Part shown: positions 1 to 5,161 of the stretch, piece after piece | Position numbering within the stretch: the first letter of the stretch is position 1 | Layout of the letters: each line of letters starts with the position of its first letter | DNA from: an uncultured Chitinophaga sp. | Lineage (GTDB): Bacteria; Bacteroidota; Bacteroidia; Chitinophagales; Chitinophagaceae | Reading direction: 5' to 3' | Length of the DNA stretch: 5,161 nucleotides | Assembly: GCF_937874145.1 (NCBI RefSeq) | Contig: NZ_CALNBI010000178.1 | Span: forward strand, 1-5,161 | Notes under the pieces: generated by a model | What the model was told of the DNA's origin: nothing | The model's input: only the letters and a program-made list of their open reading frames with translations | Databases searched by the model: none | Position numbers and translations under genes: made by a program

Positions 1-558
1 GGGCACCACCGCGGCAAACCTTTCCGGTTTGAAAAGCGCCCAATCCCATGAACCGTAGCCGCCCATGCTCAGGCCGGTGAGATAAATGCGGGCCGGGTCC
101 ACCCGGTAATTTTTCATGATCTGATCGTAGATCACTTCCAGGCTGGGCGAATCCCACCAGCCGTTCTCTTTGCATTGCGGCGACACCACGATATATGGAA
201 AGTTCGGGTCCTTGGATGCCTTGGTAGCCAGCCCGGCACGCTTAACCATATTGACATCGCTCCCCCGTTCCCCTACACCATGCAGGAAGAAAATCACCGG
301 CCACTTCTTATTGGGATCGTCGTTATACTTAGCCGGTATTTGCAGGAGGAAATCTGTCACCTGCTTGGGATTCTTTACTTTTTGCGCAGTAACACCCGTT
401 TGAACAGGCACGACCACAGGCGGCGGCACTTTTACGGTGTCTTCAGGCCTGGGGCCCGGGTTTGGGCTGGGGCTGGGCGCTACATCACTGTCGCCATCCC
501 GGCCGCAGGCCATCATCAATACCATTAGCGCCAATGTAATCACTATGCGGTAATTCAT
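1..558 (-). CDS. Lipoprotein serine hydrolase (predicted peptidase/esterase, alpha/beta fold), 3' end cut by window edge
   Basis: The first 186 residues are present; the gene runs off the left edge. Seen: a signal peptide (residues 1-17, core VITLALMVLMMA) ending in a lipobox with Cys18, so a lipidated envelope protein. The residues after the Cys (GRDGDSD) are acid-rich, like the surface-export signal of some Bacteroidetes lipoproteins. A proline-rich linker spans about 28-52. The catalytic domain starts near residue 65: HGVGERG (93-99) is the oxyanion-hole region, SPQC lies at 126-129, and GLSMGG (162-167) is the nucleophile elbow with Ser164. The combination HGxGERG plus GxSxGG fits the COG4099-like predicted peptidase / feruloyl-esterase-like group. 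The acid and His of the triad should lie beyond the edge. Substrate unknown; cleavage of an ester in a polysaccharide is a guess. The ATG at 558 is chosen because it gives a complete signal peptide. It lies downstream of the htpG terminator, so it is probably transcribed separately. Confidence 0.88.
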   Translation of the reverse strand, partial: MNYRIVITLALMVLMMACGRDGDSDVAPSPSPNPGPRPEDTVKVPPPVVVPVQTGVTAQKVKNPKQVTDFLLQIPAKYNDDPNKKWPVIFFLHGVGERGSDVNMVKRAGLATKASKDPNFPYIVVSPQCKENGWWDSPSLEVIYDQIMKNYRVDPARIYLTGLSMGGYGSWDWALFKPERFAAVVP

Positions 559-582
559 GTGGTAAATTACATATAAGATACG

Positions 583-617
583 GAAAATTATTGTACCAAA
601 AACTCATCGACCCAAAA
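583..617 (-). promoter_or_regulatory. Possible Bacteroidetes-type promoter for the lipoprotein hydrolase
   Basis: Reading the minus strand, TTTTG (613-617) is followed after 22 nt by TAATTTTC (583-590), a 7 of 8 match to the TAnnTTTG element at -7. This would give a leader of roughly 20 nt before the ATG at 558. An alternative pair is TTTTTG (597-602) with TATCTTAT (573-580) and a 16-nt spacer. The region is AT-rich, so chance matches are likely. The rest of 618-755 shows nothing that I can name. Confidence 0.35.
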
Positions 618-755
618 CAACTTCCATACCAAAACCAGCCATCACAGCGGATTTCAAGCATTCACAATAAGCTTTTTAATAATTAATCAACAATCTTCAT
701 ATGCAACCCGTTCTCCATCATCACCACTCCCTGTCAGACGCGATTTCTTTTCAAT

Positions 756-787
756 AAAAAAAGCAAAGCACCGGGGCGCTTTGCTTT
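756..787 (-). terminator. Rho-independent terminator of htpG
   Basis: On the minus strand a perfect 10-bp stem, AAAGCAAAGC pairing with GCTTTGCTTT (778-787 with 760-769), encloses an 8-nt GC-rich loop and runs into seven consecutive T (756-762). It begins about 20 nt after the htpG stop codon, the expected place. On the plus strand the stem is followed only by TTTC, so it works mainly for htpG. It separates htpG from the hydrolase gene downstream on the same strand. Confidence 0.9.
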
Positions 788-807
788 CAATAAATATATA
801 TGGACGA

Positions 808-2628
808 TTATTTCTCCATCAGCTCCACACTGCGGTTCACGAAAGCCGTGAGATCCGCACCGGTCAGGAGGCCCTGGGATAGCAGCGCAAGATCAGCCAG
901 GTTGCGGACTTGTTTCTCCTGCAATGCCCCGTCGCCTTCCCCGAGGATGCGTTGGTAAATGGGGTGATTGGCGTTCACGGTCATGGTGATTTCGTCGGGC
1001 ATGCCGGCGTACCAGCTCGCCGCCGATCCGCCCATGGCGGCCATGTCTTTCATCCGGCGCATCAGTTCGCCGCGGGTCACGATCACCGGCTGGTCCTGCT
1101 GGCCGAGGCCTTTCAGTTCCACTTTCACGCCGGCCAGCGGTACCTGCTTGCCGAAAAGGTCTTTCAGTTTACCTTCCTGCTCTTCGCTCAGTACGCTTTG
1201 CGTAGCGGAGTCGGGGTTGATGAGGTTGTCGGTAATATCGGCGTCCACACGGGTGAACATCACGTTTTCCCATTTAAGCTCCATCTGGTTGATGAAACCG
1301 GCGTCCACCATCGTTTCCATCTTCACCACTTTATAACCTCTCGCTTTGGCGGCGGAGATATAACTATCCTGCTGAACGGGATTGGTGGCATAAAGGATCA
1401 CCAGTTTGCCTTCCTTGTTGGTTTGCAGGCCGGCAGCCGCGGTACGGTATTCTTCGAGGGTGTAGAAAACGCCGTCGATATCCTCCAGGAGATGGAATTT
1501 GCCGGCTTTGTCGAGGAACTTGTCTTCGGTCATCATCCCGTATTTCACGAACAGGGCGATGTGCTCCCATTTTTCCTCGAAAGACTTCCGGTCGGTCCGG
1601 AACATTTCATCCAGCTTGTCGGCTACTTTCTTGGTGATATGCGCATTGATTTTCTTCACGTTAGGATCGCCCTGGAGGTAGCTGCGGCTAACGTTCAGGG
1701 GGATGTCGGGCGAGTCGATCACGCCGTGGAGCAGCATGAGGAACTCGGGAACGATGTTTTTCACCTCGTCGGTCACGAACACCTGGTTGGAATACAGGCT
1801 GATCTTGTCTTTCTGGATTTCGTAAGTCTTCGTGATCTTGGGGAAATACAGGATGCCGGTGAGGTTGAACGGATAATCCACGTTCAGGTGAATCCAGAAC
1901 AGTGGCGGTTCCGCGAAGGGATACAGTTCTTTATAAAAGGCCTGGTAGTCGTCGGCGGTAAGTTCCGAGGGCTTTTTCACCCAGGCGGGCGTGGTATTAT
2001 TGATCTGTTCTCCCTGGAACTGGATGGGCACGGGGAGGAAGCGGCAGAATTTTTCGAGGATGGTGCGGATGCGGTGCTCGTCGAGGAATTCTTCGCTTTC
2101 TTCGTTGATATGCAATACGATATCGGTGCCGCGGTTTTCTTTTTCGGTTTCTTCGAGCTGGTATTCCGGGCTGCCGTCGCATTCCCAGCGAACGGCTTTG
2201 GAATCTGGGCGCCAGGATTTGGTGAAAATTTCCACCTGGGAAGAAACCATGAAGGAGGAGTAGAATCCGAGGCCGAAGTGGCCGATGATGTTGGCGCCTT
2301 CGCCCTGGCCTTTATATTTCTTCACGAACTCTTCCGCGCCGGAAAAAGCGACCTGATTGATGTATTTGTCGACTTCTTCGGCGGTCATGCCGATGCCGCG
2401 GTCGGAGATGGTGATGGTTTTCTTGTCTTTGTCGAGGGAAACGGTGATGGCTGTTTCGCCGGTTTCGCCTTTGAATTCGCCTACGCTGGCCAGGGTTTTT
2501 AGCTTCTGGGTGGCGTCCACCGCATTGCTGACCAGTTCGCGCAGGAAAATGTCGTGATCGGAATAGAGGAATTTCTTGATGATGGGGAAAATGTTCTCCG
2601 TTTGTACACGTATAGCACCTTTCTGCAT
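808..2628 (-). CDS. htpG: Molecular chaperone HtpG (bacterial Hsp90)
   Basis: Complete gene, 606 residues, near the usual length of bacterial HtpG (E. coli 624). It is a cytosolic homodimeric ATP-driven chaperone that remodels client proteins together with DnaK. The N-terminal GHKL ATPase domain (about 1-210) shows the family motifs: ELVSNAVDA with Glu31, Asn35 and Asp38; DRGIGM (76-81); and GHFGLGFYS (116-124). The middle domain (about 215-470) has FWIHLNVDYPFNLTGILYFP around 244-263 and DIPLNVSRSYLQ (308-319), whose Arg315 is the ATP-contacting arginine of the family. The C-terminal dimerisation domain (about 490-606) keeps RRMKDM (524-529), VNANHP (551-556) and a final helical stretch. There is no MEEVD tail, as expected in bacteria. 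The start MQKGAIRVQTENIFPIIKK matches Bacteroidetes homologues as I remember them, with no good start upstream. All key residues are intact. It is transcribed divergently from rpsF and ends in its own terminator. Confidence 0.98.
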   Translation of the reverse strand: MQKGAIRVQTENIFPIIKKFLYSDHDIFLRELVSNAVDATQKLKTLASVGEFKGETGETAITVSLDKDKKTITISDRGIGMTAEEVDKYINQVAFSGAEEFVKKYKGQGEGANIIGHFGLGFYSSFMVSSQVEIFTKSWRPDSKAVRWECDGSPEYQLEETEKENRGTDIVLHINEESEEFLDEHRIRTILEKFCRFLPVPIQFQGEQINNTTPAWVKKPSELTADDYQAFYKELYPFAEPPLFWIHLNVDYPFNLTGILYFPKITKTYEIQKDKISLYSNQVFVTDEVKNIVPEFLMLLHGVIDSPDIPLNVSRSYLQGDPNVKKINAHITKKVADKLDEMFRTDRKSFEEKWEHIALFVKYGMMTEDKFLDKAGKFHLLEDIDGVFYTLEEYRTAAAGLQTNKEGKLVILYATNPVQQDSYISAAKARGYKVVKMETMVDAGFINQMELKWENVMFTRVDADITDNLINPDSATQSVLSEEQEGKLKDLFGKQVPLAGVKVELKGLGQQDQPVIVTRGELMRRMKDMAAMGGSAASWYAGMPDEITMTVNANHPIYQRILGEGDGALQEKQVRNLADLALLSQGLLTGADLTAFVNRSVELMEK

Positions 2629-2662
2629 ATGTTTATCAGTTTTTTAGACGGGTGAAGGTATT

Positions 2663-2695
2663 CAAAGGGTGTGCCATGGCCCGGGTGACTGACAA
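2663..2695 (-). promoter_or_regulatory. Possible promoter of htpG
   Basis: On the minus strand TTG (2693-2695) is followed after 22 nt by ACCCTTTG (2663-2670), which keeps the TTTG half of the Bacteroidetes TAnnTTTG element but not the leading TA. It would give a leader of about 25-30 nt. A second weak candidate is TACCTTCA (2653-2660), which lacks a -33 partner. I see no CIRCE inverted repeat (TTAGCACTC-N9-GAGTGCTAA) in 2629-2884, so HrcA control is not supported here. Confidence 0.3.
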
Positions 2696-2696
2696 G

Positions 2697-2707
2697 TTGA
2701 CCGTCAA
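2697..2707. repeat. Perfect 5-1-5 inverted repeat TTGAC-C-GTCAA in the htpG/rpsF intergenic region
   Basis: The two arms are exact complements around one central base. It sits just upstream of the putative -33 element of htpG and about 110 nt upstream of the rpsF promoter box, a position suited to a dimeric regulator. TGACTGAC (2687-2694) and the 8-bp palindrome GCCATGGC (2673-2680) lie next to it. An arm of five bases is short enough to occur by chance, so an operator role is only a possibility. Confidence 0.3.
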
Positions 2708-2815
2708 ACCGGAATACAGGCATTGATTTTCAGCCTGTTGCGGATAACCTGGCGCAAACCTGCGACAGTTGGGGCTGAGGGGATGAAAAATCGTGGAAAA
2801 TCGCGCCAGTAAAGC

Positions 2816-2845
2816 GTGGGAATCCAAAAGAAACCTTTATCTTTG
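2816..2845 (+). promoter_or_regulatory. Promoter of the rpsF-rpsR-rplI operon
   Basis: TATCTTTG (2838-2845) is an exact match to the Bacteroidetes primary sigma factor -7 element TAnnTTTG. At 19 nt upstream lies GTG (2816-2818), one mismatch from the TTG of the -33 element. The predicted transcript starts near 2850, leaving a leader of about 35 nt before the rpsF ATG. A weak -33 with a perfect -7 element is common in this phylum. Confidence 0.75.
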
Positions 2846-2849
2846 CACT

Positions 2850-2884
2850 CCATTTTAATTTTAAATCACTAACAAGGGAAAATT
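2850..2884 (+). promoter_or_regulatory. Short AT-rich leader and translation start region of rpsF
   Basis: The leader is short and AT-rich, with no visible hairpin. It ends AACAAGGGAAAATT directly before the ATG, with A at -3 and at -6, which fits the start context described for Bacteroidetes, where translation depends little on Shine-Dalgarno pairing. AAGGGA (2874-2879) is only a partial Shine-Dalgarno match. I see no CCG-bearing stem of the S6:S18-binding leader type known from rpsF of other phyla. The 5' end is inferred from the promoter. Confidence 0.5.
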
Positions 2885-3238
2885 ATGTCAAACTACGAAT
2901 TGATGGTGATCTTTACCCCTGTGCTTTCTGAGGAAGACTACAAAGCTGCCCAGAAAAAATTCGCTGACCTGGTAAAAGACAATGGTGGCGAAATTGTGCA
3001 CGAAAATCCCTGGGGCCTGAGATCACTGGCGTACCCGATCCAGAAGAAAACCACGGGCATGTACCTGGTTCTGGAATACGCTGCGCCATCCGACTTCAAT
3101 GAGAAGCTGAAGATCCAGCTGAACCGCGATGAAAATGTATTGCGTTACATGTTTACCAAACTGGACAAGCACGCTGTAGCGTACAACGCCCGGAAGAAAG
3201 GTAACTACGATGCTGAACCTAAACCCGCAGAAGCTTAA
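2885..3238 (+). CDS. rpsF: 30S ribosomal protein bS6
   Basis: 117 residues, complete. bS6 binds the central domain of 16S rRNA as a heterodimer with bS18 on the 30S platform. The sequence shows the single ferredoxin-like domain of the family: first strand YELMVIF (4-10), a helix around 16-32, then GEIVHENPWGLRSLAYPIQK at 35-54 with the conserved W-G-x-R-x-L-x-Y-x-I pattern, TTGMYLVLEY (56-65), and RDENVLRYMFTKLD (81-94). The tail (about 103-117) is charged and short compared with the long acidic tail of E. coli bS6. It is the first gene of the operon, and rpsR starts 4 nt after its stop, which suggests translational coupling. The only plausible start is the ATG at 2885, which gives the conserved N terminus MSNYELM. 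Confidence 0.98.
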   Translation: MSNYELMVIFTPVLSEEDYKAAQKKFADLVKDNGGEIVHENPWGLRSLAYPIQKKTTGMYLVLEYAAPSDFNEKLKIQLNRDENVLRYMFTKLDKHAVAYNARKKGNYDAEPKPAEA

Positions 3239-3242
3239 AGTT

Positions 3243-3509
3243 ATGGCAGTTAAACAAGAGATCAAGTACTTAACCGCGGTTAAGCAAGAGAAGCGCCAGA
3301 AAAAATACTGCCGCTTCAAGAAATTGGGTATCAAGTATGTAGATTACAAAGATGCCGAGTTTCTGAAAAAGTTCCTGAACGACCAGGGCAAGATGCTCCC
3401 CCGTCGTATCAGCGGCAACTCGCTGAAATTCCAGCGTAAGGTGGCCGAGGCTATCAAGAAAGCACGTCAAATGGCGCTGTTGCCTTATGTTACTGACCTT
3501 TTAAAGTAA
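3243..3509 (+). CDS. rpsR: 30S ribosomal protein bS18
   Basis: 88 residues, complete. bS18 binds bS6 and 16S rRNA on the 30S platform. Conserved family blocks are visible: KKYCRFKKLGIKYVDYKD (20-37), FLKKFLNDQGKMLPRRISG (40-58), KFQRKVAEAIKKAR (62-75) and the end MALLPYVTDLLK. There is a single Cys (23), so no paired-Cys metal site. The ATG at 3243 is used because MAVKQEIKYLT matches the N terminus expected for Bacteroidetes bS18. An in-frame ATG at 3210 would add 11 residues inside the rpsF tail and is not favoured. No ssb or priB lies between rpsF and rpsR, unlike in Firmicutes and enterobacteria. The first residues contain a short duplication, AVKQE at 2-6 and 12-16. rplI begins 6 nt downstream. 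Confidence 0.98.
   Translation: MAVKQEIKYLTAVKQEKRQKKYCRFKKLGIKYVDYKDAEFLKKFLNDQGKMLPRRISGNSLKFQRKVAEAIKKARQMALLPYVTDLLK
3246..3290 (+). repeat. Imperfect 15-bp direct repeat inside rpsR, 30-bp period
   Basis: GCAGTTAAACAAGAG (3246-3260) and GCGGTTAAGCAAGAG (3276-3290) agree at 13 of 15 positions, and both encode AVKQE. The two differences are silent third-position changes. The copies begin exactly 30 bp apart, in frame, in the flexible N-terminal extension of bS18 before the conserved core. It may be an old local duplication or chance similarity in a lysine-rich tail. Confidence 0.6.
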
Positions 3510-3515
3510 GAAACA

Positions 3516-3962
3516 ATGCAAGTAATCTTAATACAAGACGTAGACAATCTGGGCCAGAAGAATGAACTGGTAGCCGTAAAGAACGGTTACGCCAGGAATT
3601 TCCTGATCCCTCAAAAGTTCGCCGTAGAGGCCAGCGAGTCTAACCTGAAGCAACTGAACGAGCGCCTGAAAGTGCAGAAAGTGAAAGAAGAGAAAATGCT
3701 CGCTGAAATCGCTAAAGTGGTAGAAGTGCTGAAAGCCGCCCCCGTGAAAATCGGCGCGAAAACCGGCACCTCCGGCAAAATCTTCGGTTCTGTTACCGGC
3801 GTTCAGATCGCCCGCGCGATTAAAGAACAAAAAGGTTATGAGATCGACCGCCGTCGTATCCATATCCTCGGTGATGTGAAAGAACTGGGTCTTTACAAAG
3901 CCCGTCTCGATTTCGGTAAAGGCAACGAAGCTGAACTGGAATTCGAAGTGGTAGCCGAGTAA
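3516..3962 (+). CDS. rplI: 50S ribosomal protein bL9
   Basis: 148 residues, the usual bL9 length. bL9 binds 23S rRNA near the base of the L1 stalk and reaches out from the 50S surface; loss affects reading-frame maintenance. The N-terminal rRNA-binding domain (1-40) shows MQVILIQDVDNLGQ, then Val21-x-x-Gly24-Tyr25-Ala-Arg27-Asn-x-Leu30-x-Pro32, the family signature. A long charged helix (about 41-75, rich in K and E) links it to the C-terminal domain, recognised by GTSGKIFGSVT (84-94), DRRRIHI (111-117) and the final strands (130-146). It is the last gene of the operon, 6 nt after rpsR, followed by a terminator 18 nt past its stop. The start codon is preceded by AAGAAACA, A-rich and without a strong Shine-Dalgarno sequence. 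Confidence 0.98.
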   Translation: MQVILIQDVDNLGQKNELVAVKNGYARNFLIPQKFAVEASESNLKQLNERLKVQKVKEEKMLAEIAKVVEVLKAAPVKIGAKTGTSGKIFGSVTGVQIARAIKEQKGYEIDRRRIHILGDVKELGLYKARLDFGKGNEAELEFEVVAE

Positions 3963-3980
3963 TCGCCTGATCACCATACT

Positions 3981-4014
3981 AAAAAAGCTGCATCCTATGG
4001 ATGCAGCTTTTTTT
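3981..4014. terminator. Bidirectional Rho-independent terminator between rplI and the ABC permease gene
   Basis: AAAAAAGCTGCATCC pairs with GGATGCAGCTTTTTT around a TAT loop: a 9-bp core stem (3987-3995 with 3999-4007) flanked by six A on the left and seven T on the right. For the plus strand it closes the ribosomal protein operon 18 nt after rplI. Read on the minus strand it also ends in a T tract, so it can stop transcripts of the permease gene, whose stop codon lies about 210 nt away and which has no nearer hairpin of this kind that I can see. Confidence 0.93.
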
Positions 4015-4167
4015 ATGCATACTTGTAAGGTACCTGTGAATCAAGAAGTGCTGTTGGCCTGCTACATGTATGTAATGGTATTTTAACTTATGGCAGTTTA
4101 GACGCCGGTTAGAGGCTGTAAATAGCGCGGGAAACCGCCGTGGCAACGACGCAGGAAGGACGGAGCG

Positions 4168-4211
4168 GGTGGACTTAAGGTGGACCTGAGGTGGACTTGA
4201 TACGGACTTGA
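4168..4211. repeat. Four tandem copies of an 11-bp repeat, consensus GGTGGACTTGA
   Basis: The copies are GGTGGACTTAA (4168-4178), GGTGGACCTGA (4179-4189), GGTGGACTTGA (4190-4200) and TACGGACTTGA (4201-4211), with no spacers. The period of 11 is not a multiple of three, so the array is not a coding repeat. It begins 17 nt past the stop codon of the permease gene and would be in the 3' untranslated part of that transcript. The rest of 4015-4227 is non-coding; the only other structure I see is a small GCGG-GAAA-CCGC hairpin at 4127-4138. Confidence 0.85.
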
Positions 4212-4227
4212 GCAGGGTAAAATATCA

Positions 4228-5161
4228 TTATTCGTAGCGCAGCGCCACAATAGGATCCAGCCGGGAAGCCTTTACCGCGGGGTATATCCCCGAAATCAGG
4301 CCTACCACCGCGCAAGCCGCGATACCGCCCATCGTCCAGCCCCAGGGAATGAAGAAAGTGGAGCCCATCAAACTGGCCACGCCATTCCCCACCAATATAC
4401 CCAGTATCACCCCGAGTAAGCCGCCCAGCAAACTGATGATCACCGATTCAAATACGAACTGCAGCCGGATCGTGGGCGCAGTAGCACCGAGGGCCTTGTT
4501 CACCCCGATCTCCCGCGTCCGCTCCGCCACAGACACCAGCATGATGTTCATGAGCCCAATCGCTGAGCCCACCAGCGTAATGATCCCGATCACGGTGGCC
4601 GCCGCCGTCACCATCCCCAACTGCCGGAACAGCATCTCCGCGATACTGTCGCTCCGGCTGATATAAAAATTATTCTCTTCGTTGGTGTCCATCTTCCGGA
4701 TGACGCGGAAAGCGCCCGTGGCCTCCCCTATCGCCTCATCCATCAGCTTGATATCATCCACATTGACATTGATCTGGTAAGAAGCCCATGGCCGGTTGAA
4801 AACCCGCCGGGTACTCGTAACCGTCGTCACCACCACGTTATCCGCGCTGAACATGTTGCTGCTGCCCTTGCTCTCCAGGATACCTATCACCCGGTACCGC
4901 ACATTGCCCAGCCGCACATTGGTATTCAGGGCCCGCTCGGGGAATTCCCCGAACAGCGTCTTGGCCACATCCCATCCCAGGATAGCCACATTCCGCCCGG
5001 ACTCGATATCCGACCTGGTGAAGTTGCGCCCGTATTGTAGTGTGTAATTGTTCAGCCGCAAATAATTTTCGTCGCCCCCGATCACCTGGATGTTGGGATT
5101 GGTCTTGTAATTCTCCCGGTAAACGGTCATTCCGCCGCCGGCCCGGAACAACAGCCCTACT
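4228..5161 (-). CDS. ABC transporter permease of the MacB/FtsX family, 5' end cut by window edge
   Basis: About 310 codons are present, open to the right edge, so the true start is outside. The first in-frame ATG inside the window would leave out part of the domain and is not the real start. Counting from the TTG codon at 5151, residues 1 to about 165 are the MacB-like periplasmic core domain (for example YTLQYGRNFTRSDIESGRNVAILG and VRLGNVRYRVIGILESKGSS). Three membrane helices follow (about 180-208, 233-260, 271-292), the last three of the four of this family; the first is outside. VAERTREIGVNKALGAT (208-224) is the conserved cytoplasmic loop that meets the ATPase, and SRLDPIVALRYE is the typical C terminus. 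These permeases work as mechanotransmitters in tripartite export or lipoprotein handling with a separate ATPase. No ATPase or adaptor gene is visible here; they could lie upstream, beyond the edge. Substrate unknown. Confidence 0.95.
   Translation of the reverse strand, partial: VGLLFRAGGGMTVYRENYKTNPNIQVIGGDENYLRLNNYTLQYGRNFTRSDIESGRNVAILGWDVAKTLFGEFPERALNTNVRLGNVRYRVIGILESKGSSNMFSADNVVVTTVTSTRRVFNRPWASYQINVNVDDIKLMDEAIGEATGAFRVIRKMDTNEENNFYISRSDSIAEMLFRQLGMVTAAATVIGIITLVGSAIGLMNIMLVSVAERTREIGVNKALGATAPTIRLQFVFESVIISLLGGLLGVILGILVGNGVASLMGSTFFIPWGWTMGGIAACAVVGLISGIYPAVKASRLDPIVALRYE

Noticed and set aside
683..727. A minus-strand stretch reading VVMMENGLHMKIVD and a stop, like the tail of a lost gene
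   Set aside because: Only 14 codons, preceded by an in-frame stop and then the htpG terminator. No family is recognisable, so a pseudogene call cannot be supported.
701..757. A short plus-strand reading frame MQPVLHHHHSLSDAISFQ with four His codons ahead of a hairpin, resembling a his-operon leader peptide
   Set aside because: The hairpin behind it has its T tract on the minus strand and fits as the htpG terminator. No histidine gene follows; the next plus-strand DNA is antisense to htpG. Four His codons from CATCATCACCAC are likely chance.
910..2502. A 530-codon open reading frame on the plus strand, antisense to htpG
   Set aside because: It lies wholly inside a clear htpG and its translation is a low-information mix rich in F, H, V and G, typical of the reverse complement of a charged protein with GC-biased third positions. 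There is no promoter, start context or recognisable domain. The long opening follows from the codon bias of htpG.
2636..2827. A 63-codon minus-strand frame in the htpG/rpsF intergenic region
   Set aside because: It overlaps both promoter regions, has no recognisable domain or start signal, and its composition looks random.
3210..3242. An upstream in-frame ATG that would extend rpsR by 11 residues
   Set aside because: It overlaps the rpsF tail, and the ATG at 3243 gives the expected length and N terminus of bS18.
3528..3977. A 149-codon minus-strand frame antisense to rplI
   Set aside because: It is the reverse of a complete bL9 gene, F- and H-rich, without a domain; a shadow of the real gene.
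4127..4138. GCGG-GAAA-CCGC hairpin with a GNRA-type loop, considered as a small RNA or terminator
   Set aside because: The stem is only 4 bp, flanked by a mismatch and with no T tract; too small to call a feature of its own.

Overview
The window looks like chromosomal DNA of a Bacteroidetes/Bacteroidota species, most likely near Chitinophagaceae. The grounds are: a Bacteroidetes-type promoter element (TATCTTTG) in front of rpsF; starts without a clear Shine-Dalgarno sequence; an HtpG starting MQKGAIRVQTENIFPIIKK; a bS18 of the Bacteroidetes type; and an rpsF-rpsR-rplI cluster with neither priB nor ssb inserted. The lineage is inferred from these traits, not from a search.

Layout. Positions 1-558 (minus) hold the N-terminal part of a lipoprotein serine hydrolase of the predicted-peptidase/esterase type, cut by the left edge. 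Positions 559-807 are non-coding: a possible promoter for the hydrolase and a strong terminator for htpG. Positions 808-2628 (minus) are a complete htpG (Hsp90 chaperone). Positions 2629-2884 form a divergent intergenic region with promoters pointing both ways: rpsF rightward (well supported), htpG leftward (weak). Positions 2885-3962 (plus) are a compact ribosomal protein operon, rpsF-rpsR-rplI (bS6, bS18, bL9), with gaps of 4 and 6 nt, closed by a near-perfect hairpin terminator at 3981-4014. That terminator is symmetrical enough to serve also the convergent gene on the right. Positions 4015-4227 are non-coding and carry four copies of an 11-bp tandem repeat. Positions 4228-5161 (minus) hold the C-terminal part of a MacB/FtsX-type ABC transporter permease, cut by the right edge.

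How the genes relate. The three ribosomal protein genes are one unit: bS6 and bS18 bind each other on the 30S platform and bL9 sits on the 50S. htpG is a separate stress/housekeeping chaperone gene that only shares the intergenic region. The hydrolase and the permease are each transcribed alone as far as this window shows. Most of the window is conserved core genome. I found no convincing new system; the best leads are small: the 11-bp repeat array, the short rpsF leader and the internal repeat in bS18.
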